A stretch of DNA of 23,044 nt, from contig CAZVWH010000040.1 in NCBI GenBank assembly GCA_964631175.1, forward strand, positions 1 to 23,044, written 5' to 3'. Made by a program: the position numbers and the translations under genes. Source of the DNA: CAZVWH01 sp964631175. GTDB lineage: Bacteria; Planctomycetota; Phycisphaerae; Sedimentisphaerales; Anaerobacaceae. Below, one piece after another: positions 14,548 to 21,218 of the stretch. The notes below the pieces were generated by a model. It searched no databases. It saw nothing but the letters and a program-made list of their open reading frames with translations, and was not told the origin of the DNA. The stretch's first letter is position 1; each line of letters begins with the position of its first letter.

Positions 14548-15753
14548 ATGCTAAGTCTTGAAGATTTTAGATACATTGTACCTGATGAAACATTAGCCAA
14601 AATTTATGCCAGAGCCAGAAGGCTTTATGGCAAACATATTGTCCACATTAACTCCACCTACCAGGGAGGTGGTGTCGCTGAGATTCTTTACTCTCTCGTA
14701 CTTCTAATGAACGATGTGGGTATAGATACCGGCTGGAGAATCCTGCATGGAAGTCCGGATTTCTTCAATGTTACAAAGAAGTTTCACAACGCTCTGCAGG
14801 GATCAGGTTTAAATCTATCCGAGCGAAAAAAGCAATTGTACCTCCAAGTAAATAACAACTTTGCGAGGTTCACACACCTCAACCATGACTGTGTAATCGT
14901 TCACGACCCTCAGCCGCTTCCTATTATAAAGTTTTATCGAAAACGACAGCCCTGGTTATGGCGATGCCACATAGACCTGACCAATCCACATGCGAAGCTG
15001 TGGGACTTTCTAAAAGGCTTCTTACTAAAATATGACCAGATTGTCGTATCAATCGAAAAGTACTTCAAAGAGGACCTGCCGATAGACCAGAGGCTGATGC
15101 TGCCGGCTATTAACCCACTCACGCTTAAAAACAAAGAGCTGGATGAGAAAACCATAATGAAATATATCAAGAAAGCCGGGATTCCAACAGACAAACCTGT
15201 AATTACCCAGGTTTCCAGACTTGATCCGTGGAAAGACCCCAATGGCGTGTTGGAAGTTTTTAAAAGAGTAAAAGAAAAAGTCGATTGCAGATTGGTCTTT
15301 TGTTACAATCTCGCCGGCGATGACCCAGAGGGCATGCAAATGTACACCAAGATTCACAAAAAGGCCAAAAAGCTGGTAGATAAAGGCGATGTCTTATTTG
15401 TTGTCGGCAATAACGATATCCTCGTAAACTCCATCCAGAGATTTTCAAGCGTAATCATACAAAAGTCTATAAAAGAAGGCTTTTGTCTTTCTGTTACTGA
15501 GGCGTTATGGAAAGGTACACCTGTCGTTGCCTCAAACGTGGGAGGATTACCCGCTCAAATCGAAGATGGCAAAAATGGATTTATGCTCGAACCTGAGGAC
15601 TTAGAAGGATTTGCGGACCGAATTATTCACATACTTAAGAATCCCGACCACGGCAAAAACTTAGCTGAAAATGCAAAGGAGACCGTCAAGGCTAAGTTTC
15701 TGATAACCCGGCTCCTCTCGGACTACCTGGACATGCTAAATTCAATAATATAA
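14548..15753 (+). CDS. treT: TreT-type trehalose synthase (glycosyltransferring), GT4
   Basis: TreT makes trehalose in one reversible step from NDP-glucose and free glucose. The characteristic N-terminal HINSTYQGGGVAEIL (33-47) and the middle RCHIDLTNPH (139-148) set this family apart from ordinary GT4 enzymes. They are followed by VSRLDPWKDPNGV (222-234) and the EX7E block, Glu310 and Glu318, in KEGFCLSVTEALWKGTPVV. Length (401 aa) fits bacterial and archaeal TreT. AAGGAG (14537-14542) lies 5 bases before the ATG. It directly follows otsAB, so this cassette offers two chemically different trehalose routes, and the reversible one might also degrade trehalose. The 92 bases between them hold no promoter that I can see. 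Confidence 0.9.
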   Translation: MLSLEDFRYIVPDETLAKIYARARRLYGKHIVHINSTYQGGGVAEILYSLVLLMNDVGIDTGWRILHGSPDFFNVTKKFHNALQGSGLNLSERKKQLYLQVNNNFARFTHLNHDCVIVHDPQPLPIIKFYRKRQPWLWRCHIDLTNPHAKLWDFLKGFLLKYDQIVVSIEKYFKEDLPIDQRLMLPAINPLTLKNKELDEKTIMKYIKKAGIPTDKPVITQVSRLDPWKDPNGVLEVFKRVKEKVDCRLVFCYNLAGDDPEGMQMYTKIHKKAKKLVDKGDVLFVVGNNDILVNSIQRFSSVIIQKSIKEGFCLSVTEALWKGTPVVASNVGGLPAQIEDGKNGFMLEPEDLEGFADRIIHILKNPDHGKNLAENAKETVKAKFLITRLLSDYLDMLNSII

Positions 15754-15830
15754 GATTAAAGCTTGCAGTGAGCAAAGTTAAAGAACGGTCTTACTTTCTT
15801 CTTTATGTTTTCTGTCGTCTTCGCTCTGCT

Positions 15831-17168
15831 TTAAACTTGTATAGATTGCGTGATTTGTCTCGTCAGCTCGTTTAGCAAGGCGTGCATGTTAGAGTCGGAG
15901 CTTTTAGCTTGGTTTATCTTGCTGCAGGCATGCATAACCGTTGTATGGTCTCGGCCGCCCAAATGGCCGCCAATCTCTTCAAGGCTGTGCTTGGTTAAAT
16001 TCCTGGCCAAATACATACAAATCTGTCGCGGCTCGGTAATGCTCCGACTACGTTTCTTGCTCTGCAAATCTGCAAGCCGAACGTCAAAATGCCTGGTTAC
16101 CACATCAATAATATCGGTTATATTTATATGCTTGGTTGGCAATTGAATCTGCCCTTCTAATGCCTTTTGGGCCAGTTCAAGGTTTATTTCTTGGGCTTGT
16201 CCCGGCGGCTCACCGTCAGTAATGGCCAGAGCGTAAATATTTGTTAAAGCGCCCTCCAATTCTCTGATATTGGCGTGAACTCTGCGGGCGATGTATTCGG
16301 CTACTTCATCAGATATGTCTAAGCCCCGCAGATGAGCCTTTTTCTTAACTATTGCAACTCTTGTCTCATAGCTAGGTGGGTCGATTCGGGCAACCAGCCC
16401 CCAGTTAAATCTGCTGATAAGGCGTGCCTCAAGCGATGGTATTCCCGATGGTGGACCATCCGCACTTAGTATGATTTGCTTGCCTTTATGGTAAAGGGCA
16501 TTAAAGGTATGGAAGAATTCCTCCTGACTTCGTTCGCGCTGCCGTAAGAACTGAATGTCGTCGATTATCAGTGCATCGACGGTACGAAACTGGCTTTGAA
16601 AGCCAGCCAAATTCCCTTCCTCGATGGCTCTAATAAATCTATTGATAAAATCCTCACAGCTTAACAGCTGAATCACAGTACCACTGGATCTGCATTGAGC
16701 TTCACAGCATACAGCGTGTAGGAGATGAGTTTTGCCCAAGCCGGAACTTCCGTAAAGAAAGAGCGGATTGTATGTATTTCCAAGCGAATGACTTACCGCA
16801 ATACAGCTTGCATGAGCCAAGCGATTGCTGGGACCGACTACGAAATTTTCAAAGGTATAATCAGGATGAATTTTAGGTGCGGATTCAACACGATTAGAAC
16901 GTTGAAGCAATCTATCGTGCTCGTCAACTTGAAAATCTATGGTGACAAGATGTCCGGTGATTTGCTGAGCGGCTCGCGTGAAACTGTTTTTGCAATTATC
17001 ACATAAAAACTGGACGGTTGCTTCACTTGGACATCCGATTGCGAGTGAGCCGCCATTCAGATGTAAAACTGTCAGCTCCTCAAACCATTTACGTGCGTTG
17101 GTCGGGTCTAACACCTTCGCACGCTCAAGTATATCAGCAAAAATATCTTCAACTTCCTGAGCTGACAA
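15831..17168 (-). CDS. dnaA: Chromosomal replication initiator protein DnaA
   Basis: All DnaA domains are present. Domain I is at about 1-80, followed by a very short linker. Domain III begins at YTFENFVVGPSN (104-115), with Walker A GSSGLGKTH (140-148), Walker B ALIIDDIQFL (199-208) and sensor II IRELEGAL. Domain IV is at about 345-445 and holds the box-reading signature GGRDHTTVMHA (404-414). The usual first residues of Walker A (GGVGLGKT) read GSSGLGKT, which keeps the essential Gly-Lys-Thr. The start is TTG at 17168: a TGA is directly before it in frame, and AAAGGAGG stands 4 bases upstream. It diverges from ftsY across a 484-base AT-rich gap. The neighbourhood (trehalose genes, ftsY, phosphofructokinase) is not the classical dnaA-dnaN-recF cluster. 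Confidence 0.97.
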   Translation of the reverse strand: MSAQEVEDIFADILERAKVLDPTNARKWFEELTVLHLNGGSLAIGCPSEATVQFLCDNCKNSFTRAAQQITGHLVTIDFQVDEHDRLLQRSNRVESAPKIHPDYTFENFVVGPSNRLAHASCIAVSHSLGNTYNPLFLYGSSGLGKTHLLHAVCCEAQCRSSGTVIQLLSCEDFINRFIRAIEEGNLAGFQSQFRTVDALIIDDIQFLRQRERSQEEFFHTFNALYHKGKQIILSADGPPSGIPSLEARLISRFNWGLVARIDPPSYETRVAIVKKKAHLRGLDISDEVAEYIARRVHANIRELEGALTNIYALAITDGEPPGQAQEINLELAQKALEGQIQLPTKHINITDIIDVVTRHFDVRLADLQSKKRSRSITEPRQICMYLARNLTKHSLEEIGGHLGGRDHTTVMHACSKINQAKSSDSNMHALLNELTRQITQSIQV

Positions 17169-17403
17169 ATCATCCTCCTTTATGATCCCGCACGCTGTGC
17201 AAACAGCATTAATCTATGAACAAAGTCCTTACTATAAGATCTTTATACAGCAGATTATGACGAAAAAGGGTTCAAACTTTCAAAGACTAAACGGGACACG
17301 CTATATGTTTGAACATACCCTCCCCTTACTTTAATTGAACTCAGCACCTTCTTACCGGTTTTGGGGCAAAACAGTTACTGAAACTTAACTAGAGCTGCTC
17401 AAC

Positions 17404-17432
17404 TTGTCAAAGGAAAAACTATTCCTTGACAA
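17404..17432. promoter_or_regulatory. Inverted repeat carrying back-to-back TTGACA boxes between dnaA and ftsY
   Basis: TTGTCAA-A-GGAA (17404-17415) mirrors TTCC-TTGACAA (17422-17432) around a 6-base centre. Each arm contains a perfect -35 hexamer, TTGACA on the plus strand (17426-17431) and on the minus strand (17410-17405), facing away from each other toward ftsY and dnaA. The matching -10 boxes are poor (AAGGAT at 17448-17453; TAAGTT at 17387-17382 on the minus strand). It may be a divergent promoter with an operator. The rest of the gap is very AT-rich, with no consensus DnaA-box cluster seen. Confidence 0.4.
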
Positions 17433-17499
17433 AAATAAGAAAAAATTAAGGATTTTTCCGTAGATTTAAAAAACACTCGGAAATTAAGTACGTATCGAC

Positions 17500-17530
17500 T
17501 TGAAATTTCGGTAAATACCGATACTATAAG
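17500..17530 (+). promoter_or_regulatory. Second candidate promoter of ftsY with a small palindrome in the spacer
   Basis: TTGAAA (17500-17505) is followed after 16 bases by TACTAT (17522-17527) or after 19 by TATAAG (17525-17530). The spacer holds the palindrome CGGTAAATACCG (17509-17520). It lies about 120 bases before the ftsY ATG. Confidence 0.3.
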
Positions 17531-17591
17531 AAATTCAAAAATTAAAGTATAAAAATCAAAGTCCTGAAATGGCATTTTGCAGTATATTTTT

Positions 17592-17622
17592 GATACGCCA
17601 TAGCATACGCCTTTGGCGTATC
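17592..17622. repeat. TACGCC/GGCGTA hairpin in the ftsY leader
   Basis: GATACGCC (17592-17599) and ATACGCC (17605-17611) can each pair with the single GGCGTATC (17615-17622), giving two mutually exclusive hairpins. It sits 31 bases before the ftsY ATG. A sister hairpin TACGCC-GTA-GGCGTA is at 20249-20263. Confidence 0.5.
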
Positions 17623-17652
17623 TAATCTTTGATATCAGGTTTTAAAGAAACG

Positions 17653-18576
17653 ATGGGAATTTTCTCCAAAACGGCTGGATATTTCAAAGAACATCTGAGC
17701 AAAACACGCAGCAGAATCAGCTCTTCGTTCACTTCGGTACTCAATCTTGGCAGAAAAATTGATGAATATCTGCTTGACGAACTGGAAGAAACATTGATAA
17801 GCGATGATATTGGACTGGCAACGACAGATAAGCTCATAATAGAGCTGCGAGAAGCTTATCGCGGCAGGCAAATCGCAACAACCGATGAAATACTGCCATT
17901 TCTCAAAGAACATATCAAAAGCTATTGGCCGGATCGCGATAGGCAATTACACTTAGCTCCGAACGGCCCTACTGTTATTCTCGTAGCCGGCGTCAATGGA
18001 ACCGGTAAAACCACAAGCATCGCCAAATTAGCTTACATTTTGAGTCAGGACAAAAAAAGTGTCATCGTCGCTGCCTGCGATACGTTTCGTGCCGCTGCTA
18101 TAGAGCAACTGACCATCTGGGCTGAACGCATTGGTGTGCAAATCGTAAAGCACCAAATCGGCGGCGACCCCGCAGCGGTAGCTTTCGACGCCTGTGAGGC
18201 CGCTGTAGCAAGAGGAGTTGATGTCTTAATTCTGGACACCGCCGGACGATTGCACACTAAGAAAGATTTAATGCAGCAACTGACGAAGATTCGTGACGTA
18301 ACAGCCCGTAAAATCCCAGGCTCACCCCATGAGGTACTTTTGGTTTTGGATGCCACCACCGGCCAAAACGCAATTGTACAGGCAAAGATATTCACTGAAG
18401 CAATTAACCTTACCGGCATATTTTTAGCCAAGCTGGACGGCACGGCACGCGGCGGAATCGTTATCGCCATCAAAGACCAGCTCGACATACCGGTAAAGTT
18501 CGTCGGCCTCGGCGAAAAACCAGAAGACATCGCAGAGTTCGACCCCGCTAAATTTGTCGAAGCATTATTTGGGTAA
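17653..18576 (+). CDS. ftsY: Signal recognition particle receptor FtsY
   Basis: FtsY docks the SRP-ribosome complex at the inner membrane for co-translational insertion. The NG domain is complete: helical N domain (about 20-95), P-loop GVNGTGKTTS (113-122), DTFRAAAIEQL (143-153), DTAGRLHTKKDL (195-206), VLDATTGQNA, LAKLDGTARGG and the closing FVGLGEKPEDIAEFDP. The acidic A domain of the E. coli protein is missing, as in many bacteria; a short amphipathic start (MGIFSKTAGYFKEHLSKT) would touch the membrane. A TTG at 17629 would add 8 residues, but the ATG at 17653 gives the family's usual MGIF-type start and is preferred, although its ribosome site (AAAGAAA) is weak. It diverges from dnaA and converges with the phosphofructokinase gene. 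Confidence 0.96.
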   Translation: MGIFSKTAGYFKEHLSKTRSRISSSFTSVLNLGRKIDEYLLDELEETLISDDIGLATTDKLIIELREAYRGRQIATTDEILPFLKEHIKSYWPDRDRQLHLAPNGPTVILVAGVNGTGKTTSIAKLAYILSQDKKSVIVAACDTFRAAAIEQLTIWAERIGVQIVKHQIGGDPAAVAFDACEAAVARGVDVLILDTAGRLHTKKDLMQQLTKIRDVTARKIPGSPHEVLLVLDATTGQNAIVQAKIFTEAINLTGIFLAKLDGTARGGIVIAIKDQLDIPVKFVGLGEKPEDIAEFDPAKFVEALFG

Positions 18577-18602
18577 GTTAAAACCCCGCGATAAATGTGA
18601 AC

Positions 18603-18643
18603 CCCCCCAGTAAACTGGGGGGCTAAACAAAAAATATTTAGCC
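18603..18643. terminator. Double hairpin between convergent ftsY and phosphofructokinase genes
   Basis: CCCCCCAG (18603-18610) and CTGGGGGG (18615-18622) form a strong stem with a 4-base loop. The overlapping GGCTAAA (18621-18627) and TTTAGCC (18637-18643) form a second stem around an A-rich loop. It lies 27 bases after the ftsY stop and in a convergent gap, so a bidirectional terminator is likely, even though no clean T-run follows. The same words occur at 2633-2690. Confidence 0.55.
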
Positions 18644-18644
18644 C

Positions 18645-18722
18645 CGCAATCCTTCGACCCTGCTCCCCTCGGCCTTGCTCGGGACAGGCAGGACAGGTTT
18701 ATTGCGGGCCTGTCCGCAGGTT
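18645..18722. repeat. TCCTTCGACC...GGACAGG dispersed repeat
   Basis: GCAATCCTTCGACCC is followed by a TGCTCCCCTCGGCCTTGCTC core and GGGACAGGCAGGACAGG, then TTTATTGCGGG, so the outer GCAAT and ATTGC mirror each other. It is the longest copy of the unit also seen at 2648-2672 and, inverted, at 4702-4723. It fills the space up to the phosphofructokinase stop codon. Confidence 0.5.
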
Positions 18723-18723
18723 T

Positions 18724-19935
18724 TTATATCTTCGGGTAATTGCCCAGATAATACGTTTTTGGCAGGCCGCCGGTTAGCGGCATCGCATATTCGATAAAGG
18801 CATCGGTAACACCATTGCCCTCGGCGTTAGTAAACTCATCCGGCATAGATTTGGTCTTCTCGGCGACACTGCTAAGCTCGGTTCGGAATAATTCAACGGC
18901 ATAATCTTTGCCGTTACCAAGCCGTCTTATCGCTACCGAACCATTATCATGCTCCATAGCGAGTTTAACCGCCTCCTGCCCGCATCGGCGAGCTTCATCT
19001 AAATCAACGCAAGACTGCAAGCCTGCAAAGCTCCTCTGCAGATAGCCGAAGGTATCGGCACGAACCCGCTTTACGTCCAAGTTATCCTTCGCCTGCTGCG
19101 CGAGAAAATCAGCTAAAGCTCCCGTTCCGGAAAGCTGTATATTGCCATGCGCATCGGTTCCGACACCTTCGGCGAGTTTCTTGGCCCATGTAATCCCGTC
19201 GGTGTCGCGGATTCCCTCGCTGACAGCAACTACACATCGGCTGAACTTCTTATAGACACCACCCACATCGCTTAGAAATTTATCCATAGAAATCGGCCTT
19301 TCAGGAACATACACTAAATGAGGGCCATCATCATCTCTTTGCTTACCCAATGCAGTAGCAGCGGTAAGAAAGCCGGCGTGTCTTCCCATAATCACGTCGA
19401 TCTTTATACCCGGCAGGCTACGATTGTCTAAATCATCGCCCATCAGGGCACAAGCCTCGAATTTTGCAGCCGTGCCAAATCCAGGGCAGTGATCTGTTAC
19501 TAACAAATCGTTGTCTATGGTCTTTGGAATGTGAAACGCCCGAATGTCAAAGTTCACTTCGTCGGCCATTGTATTAAGGATATGAGCGGTGTTAGCTGAA
19601 TCGTTGCCTCCGATATAGAAAAAGTACCGGATATTGTGCTTCTCAAAGACATCAAGTATTTTCTTGCAATATTCTTCGTTGGGCTTGTCCCTTGTAGAGC
19701 CGAGGGCTGAGCATGGTGAAGCTGATATTTCCTGTAGTACATCGGCTGAGAGCTTTTTTAAATCTATAAATTCATTATTGGCCATTCCGGCTACACCGTG
19801 AATCGCCCCATAGAGGTTTTCGATCTCCGGATGTTTGTTAGCTTCCTCAATGACGCCGACTAAAGACGCATTTATCACGCCTGTCGGCCCGCCCGACTGC
19901 CCTACTACTGCATTTGCCTTCGGTGCTCCTGCCAT
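18724..19935 (-). CDS. pfp: Diphosphate-dependent 6-phosphofructokinase
   Basis: The enzyme interconverts fructose-6-phosphate and fructose-1,6-bisphosphate using pyrophosphate. The N-terminal GQSGGPTGVINAS, the phosphoryl-donor motif GGNDSANT (109-116), PKTIDNDL (137-144), GFGTAAKF and IMGRHAGFLTAA are all present. In ATP enzymes the donor motif is GGDGS and the catalytic loop PGTIDND; Asp112 at the Gly position and Lys138 in PKTIDND are the accepted marks of PPi use. The first Asp of the motif is Asn111, as in one branch of the family. Length 403 aa. GGAG stands 10 bases before the ATG, and a good promoter lies about 80 bases upstream. Working near equilibrium, it could serve both glycolysis and gluconeogenesis. 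It converges on ftsY. Confidence 0.93.
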   Translation of the reverse strand: MAGAPKANAVVGQSGGPTGVINASLVGVIEEANKHPEIENLYGAIHGVAGMANNEFIDLKKLSADVLQEISASPCSALGSTRDKPNEEYCKKILDVFEKHNIRYFFYIGGNDSANTAHILNTMADEVNFDIRAFHIPKTIDNDLLVTDHCPGFGTAAKFEACALMGDDLDNRSLPGIKIDVIMGRHAGFLTAATALGKQRDDDGPHLVYVPERPISMDKFLSDVGGVYKKFSRCVVAVSEGIRDTDGITWAKKLAEGVGTDAHGNIQLSGTGALADFLAQQAKDNLDVKRVRADTFGYLQRSFAGLQSCVDLDEARRCGQEAVKLAMEHDNGSVAIRRLGNGKDYAVELFRTELSSVAEKTKSMPDEFTNAEGNGVTDAFIEYAMPLTGGLPKTYYLGNYPKI

Positions 19936-20013
19936 CTTATATGCTCTCCATAAAAATTTCTGCCGTTAGGCATGCTGTGTCCGCCTCGGCGGATTACCAT
20001 TACGTAGAACGAG

Positions 20014-20041
20014 ATTATACACAGCCGATTCAAAGACACAA
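20014..20041 (-). promoter_or_regulatory. Promoter of the PPi-phosphofructokinase gene
   Basis: On the minus strand TTGTGT (20041-20036), 16 bases, then a perfect TATAAT (20019-20014) lie 79 bases before the ATG. The leader between contains the small hairpin TCCGCC-TC-GGCGGA near 19979-19993. Confidence 0.5.
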
Positions 20042-20054
20042 GGATAATTGGAGG

Positions 20055-20175
20055 TTGGCTTTGTTTGGGTTTGTTTTTGCATAGCTCTCGACCCGGCTCT
20101 TTTTCGTAATCCTTTTTTCCACAGAAACTTTCGTTCATTTTCGGTCTTGCTAAATTGGCTTTGTTTTGCATAATA
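20055..20175 (-). repeat. Dispersed repeat that reads as MQNKANL...KKDYEKEPG...KNKPKQSQ
   Basis: On the minus strand this stretch is an open frame rich in Lys and Asn with phrases MQNKANLARPKMNES, DYEKEPGRELC and NKPKQSQ. I recall near-identical peptide phrases scattered through planctomycete metagenome assemblies as short hypothetical proteins, which points to a dispersed nucleotide repeat rather than a gene. The frame also runs on through the phosphofructokinase promoter and start region, which a real gene would not be expected to do. Confidence 0.45.
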
Positions 20176-20346
20176 ATAGGCCGCTCACGCAACAGGCGAA
20201 CAAGTTTGTAGAGATTTACCCGCCTCTGGCGAGGACTCTCGACACTTGTACGCCGTAGGCGTAATTGTAGAGCAGACCATGACCACAGGTGCCATGGCTA
20301 ATTTGGGAATTTTTGCGTTGTAGTTTTACGTTTCTCATTTTGATTT

Positions 20347-20396
20347 ACCCCGTGAGATAGGCTGTAAATAATAGAAATGACTTTATCTCATGGGGT
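20347..20396. repeat. Hairpin ACCCCGTGAGATA/TATCTCATGGGGT
   Basis: There is a 13-base stem (20347-20359 with 20384-20396) with one G-T wobble and a 24-base loop. It shares the CCCGTGAGAT arm with the hairpin at 22767-22802 and the CCCCGT start with the one at 4616-4640. It sits in the 924-base gap between phosphofructokinase and the HEPN gene. That gap also holds the CGCC/GGCG hairpins at 20221-20263, a run of near-repeats of GTCTTCCGTCTACTGTCTTC at about 20411-20443, and no gene that I can support. Confidence 0.55.
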
Positions 20397-20582
20397 GAAC
20401 TTCTAAGTTCTGTCCTCCGTCTTCCGTCTACTGTCTTCTATTTTTTAGCAGGTATTATACCTAAAAACGGTTTAATTTTCAAGCAAAATTTCAGAAACAA
20501 AATATAGCGATTGTTTTTACGATTTTGTTTTGGAAGATTTCATGAGTTTTTTGTTTTAGTTTGGCAATTGCACCAAAACTGT

Positions 20583-20606
20583 ATAAGTATATGCGTATAT
20601 ACTTAT
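20583..20606. repeat. Perfect 10-base TA-rich inverted repeat (operator-like)
   Basis: ATAAGTATAT (20583-20592), four bases (GCGT), then ATATACTTAT (20597-20606) form a perfect palindrome, the size of a dimeric regulator site. It lies about 165 bases upstream of the HEPN-gene promoter. No regulator gene is nearby. Confidence 0.4.
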
Positions 20607-20700
20607 GGACTGCTTTAAGGATCAAGGATTTTACCTGTGGCAGTCCTAGGGACTCTCCCGCAAGGGACACCTTACGGTGCTTACGGAAAGCTAGAGAAAC

Positions 20701-20723
20701 GTAGGGTGCGATGAAATCGCACC
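20701..20723. repeat. GTAGGGTGCGAT-GAA-ATCGCACC palindrome
   Basis: GGTGCGAT (20705-20712) and ATCGCACC (20716-20723) form a perfect stem with a 3-base loop, led by GTAG. The GTAGGGTG word is shared with the repeat between pdxJ and dapA (7707-7759). Confidence 0.5.
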
Positions 20724-20748
20724 GACACAGCCGTTTTCTAATTGTGAC

Positions 20749-20776
20749 TTGCTCTCAGGCAAAAATCAGTTATAAT
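20749..20776 (+). promoter_or_regulatory. Promoter of the HEPN/MNT pair
   Basis: TTGCTC (20749-20754), 16 bases, then a perfect TATAAT (20771-20776) lie 83 bases before the HEPN ATG. This would transcribe both small genes. Confidence 0.45.
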
Positions 20777-20859
20777 GATACACGTGAAAAATAGAGCAGT
20801 CCTGATAAAGTTGGGATTAAACTCCAAAATTAACTTTTCAGGTTACAAGGAATTAATGA

Positions 20860-21141
20860 ATGAAAAGGGAAGTTAAAAACTGGTTAGAATCTGCTCAATA
20901 CGATTTGGAGACTGCCAAACAAATGTTAAATACAGGCAGGTATATTTATACTATTTTTATGTGCCATCTTGCTATCGAGAAGATATTGAAAGCCAAAGTA
21001 GGGAAGATTACAGGTAAGACACCTCCTAAGACGCATAATTTAAGATATCTTGTAAAACTAAGCGGTCTTGAACCTCCTGAAGAGATTTTTATTTTCCTCA
21101 GCGAGTTGAGCGATGTAAGTATTCCTACTCGTTATCCGTAA
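20860..21141 (+). CDS. HEPN-domain protein (toxin half of a HEPN/MNT pair), cut short by an in-frame TAA
   Basis: The 93 readable residues match the PF05168-type HEPN proteins that pair with minimal nucleotidyltransferases: WLESAQYDLETAKQML, then the central CHLAIEKILKAKV helix, KTHNLRYLVKLSG, and SIPTRYP at the end. Family members continue after RYP with an acidic residue and a last helix. Here the next codon is TAA (21139-21141), but the same frame then runs on, open, to a TAG at 21244-21246 and reads DFSNLRNSYDKEAATTY and QKTEKAFKWIKKSL, exactly the missing tail. One base change (GAA to TAA) explains the break. The unbroken gene would be about 128 aa and would overlap the MNT gene by 28 bases. 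AAGG stands 9 bases before the ATG. As written, the product lacks its last helix and may be inactive. Confidence 0.8.
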   Translation: MKREVKNWLESAQYDLETAKQMLNTGRYIYTIFMCHLAIEKILKAKVGKITGKTPPKTHNLRYLVKLSGLEPPEEIFIFLSELSDVSIPTRYP

Positions 21142-21218
21142 GATTTTAGCAATCTTAGAAACAGTTACGATAAAGAAGCGGCAACAACCTACCTCCAGAA
21201 AACTGAGAAGGCCTTTAA

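Noticed and set aside
15754..15830. Terminator between convergent treT and dnaA
   Set aside because: GCTTGCAGTGAGCAAAG and CTTCGCTCTGCTTTAA are only loosely complementary; the stem is too weak to call.
17169..17652. Replication origin beside dnaA
   Set aside because: The gap is AT-rich but I find no cluster of TTATCCACA-like boxes; the best match (TTATACAGC) has two mismatches. Skew was not computed.
19905..20192. Open frame of 95 codons upstream of the phosphofructokinase gene
   Set aside because: It overlaps the promoter and start of phosphofructokinase and reads through a dispersed repeat.
20411..20443. CRISPR-like or tandem repeat array
   Set aside because: Only a short run of near-repeats of GTCTTCYGTC words, with no spacers or equal unit length.
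20193..20760. tRNA or small RNA gene in the long gap before the HEPN gene
   Set aside because: Several hairpins are present but no cloverleaf or TTCGA-type T arm was found; they fit the repeat families.
21139..21141. Recoding of TAA as a sense codon in the HEPN gene
   Set aside because: All other genes in the window use TAA normally as a stop and no recoding signal was seen; a point mutation is simpler.
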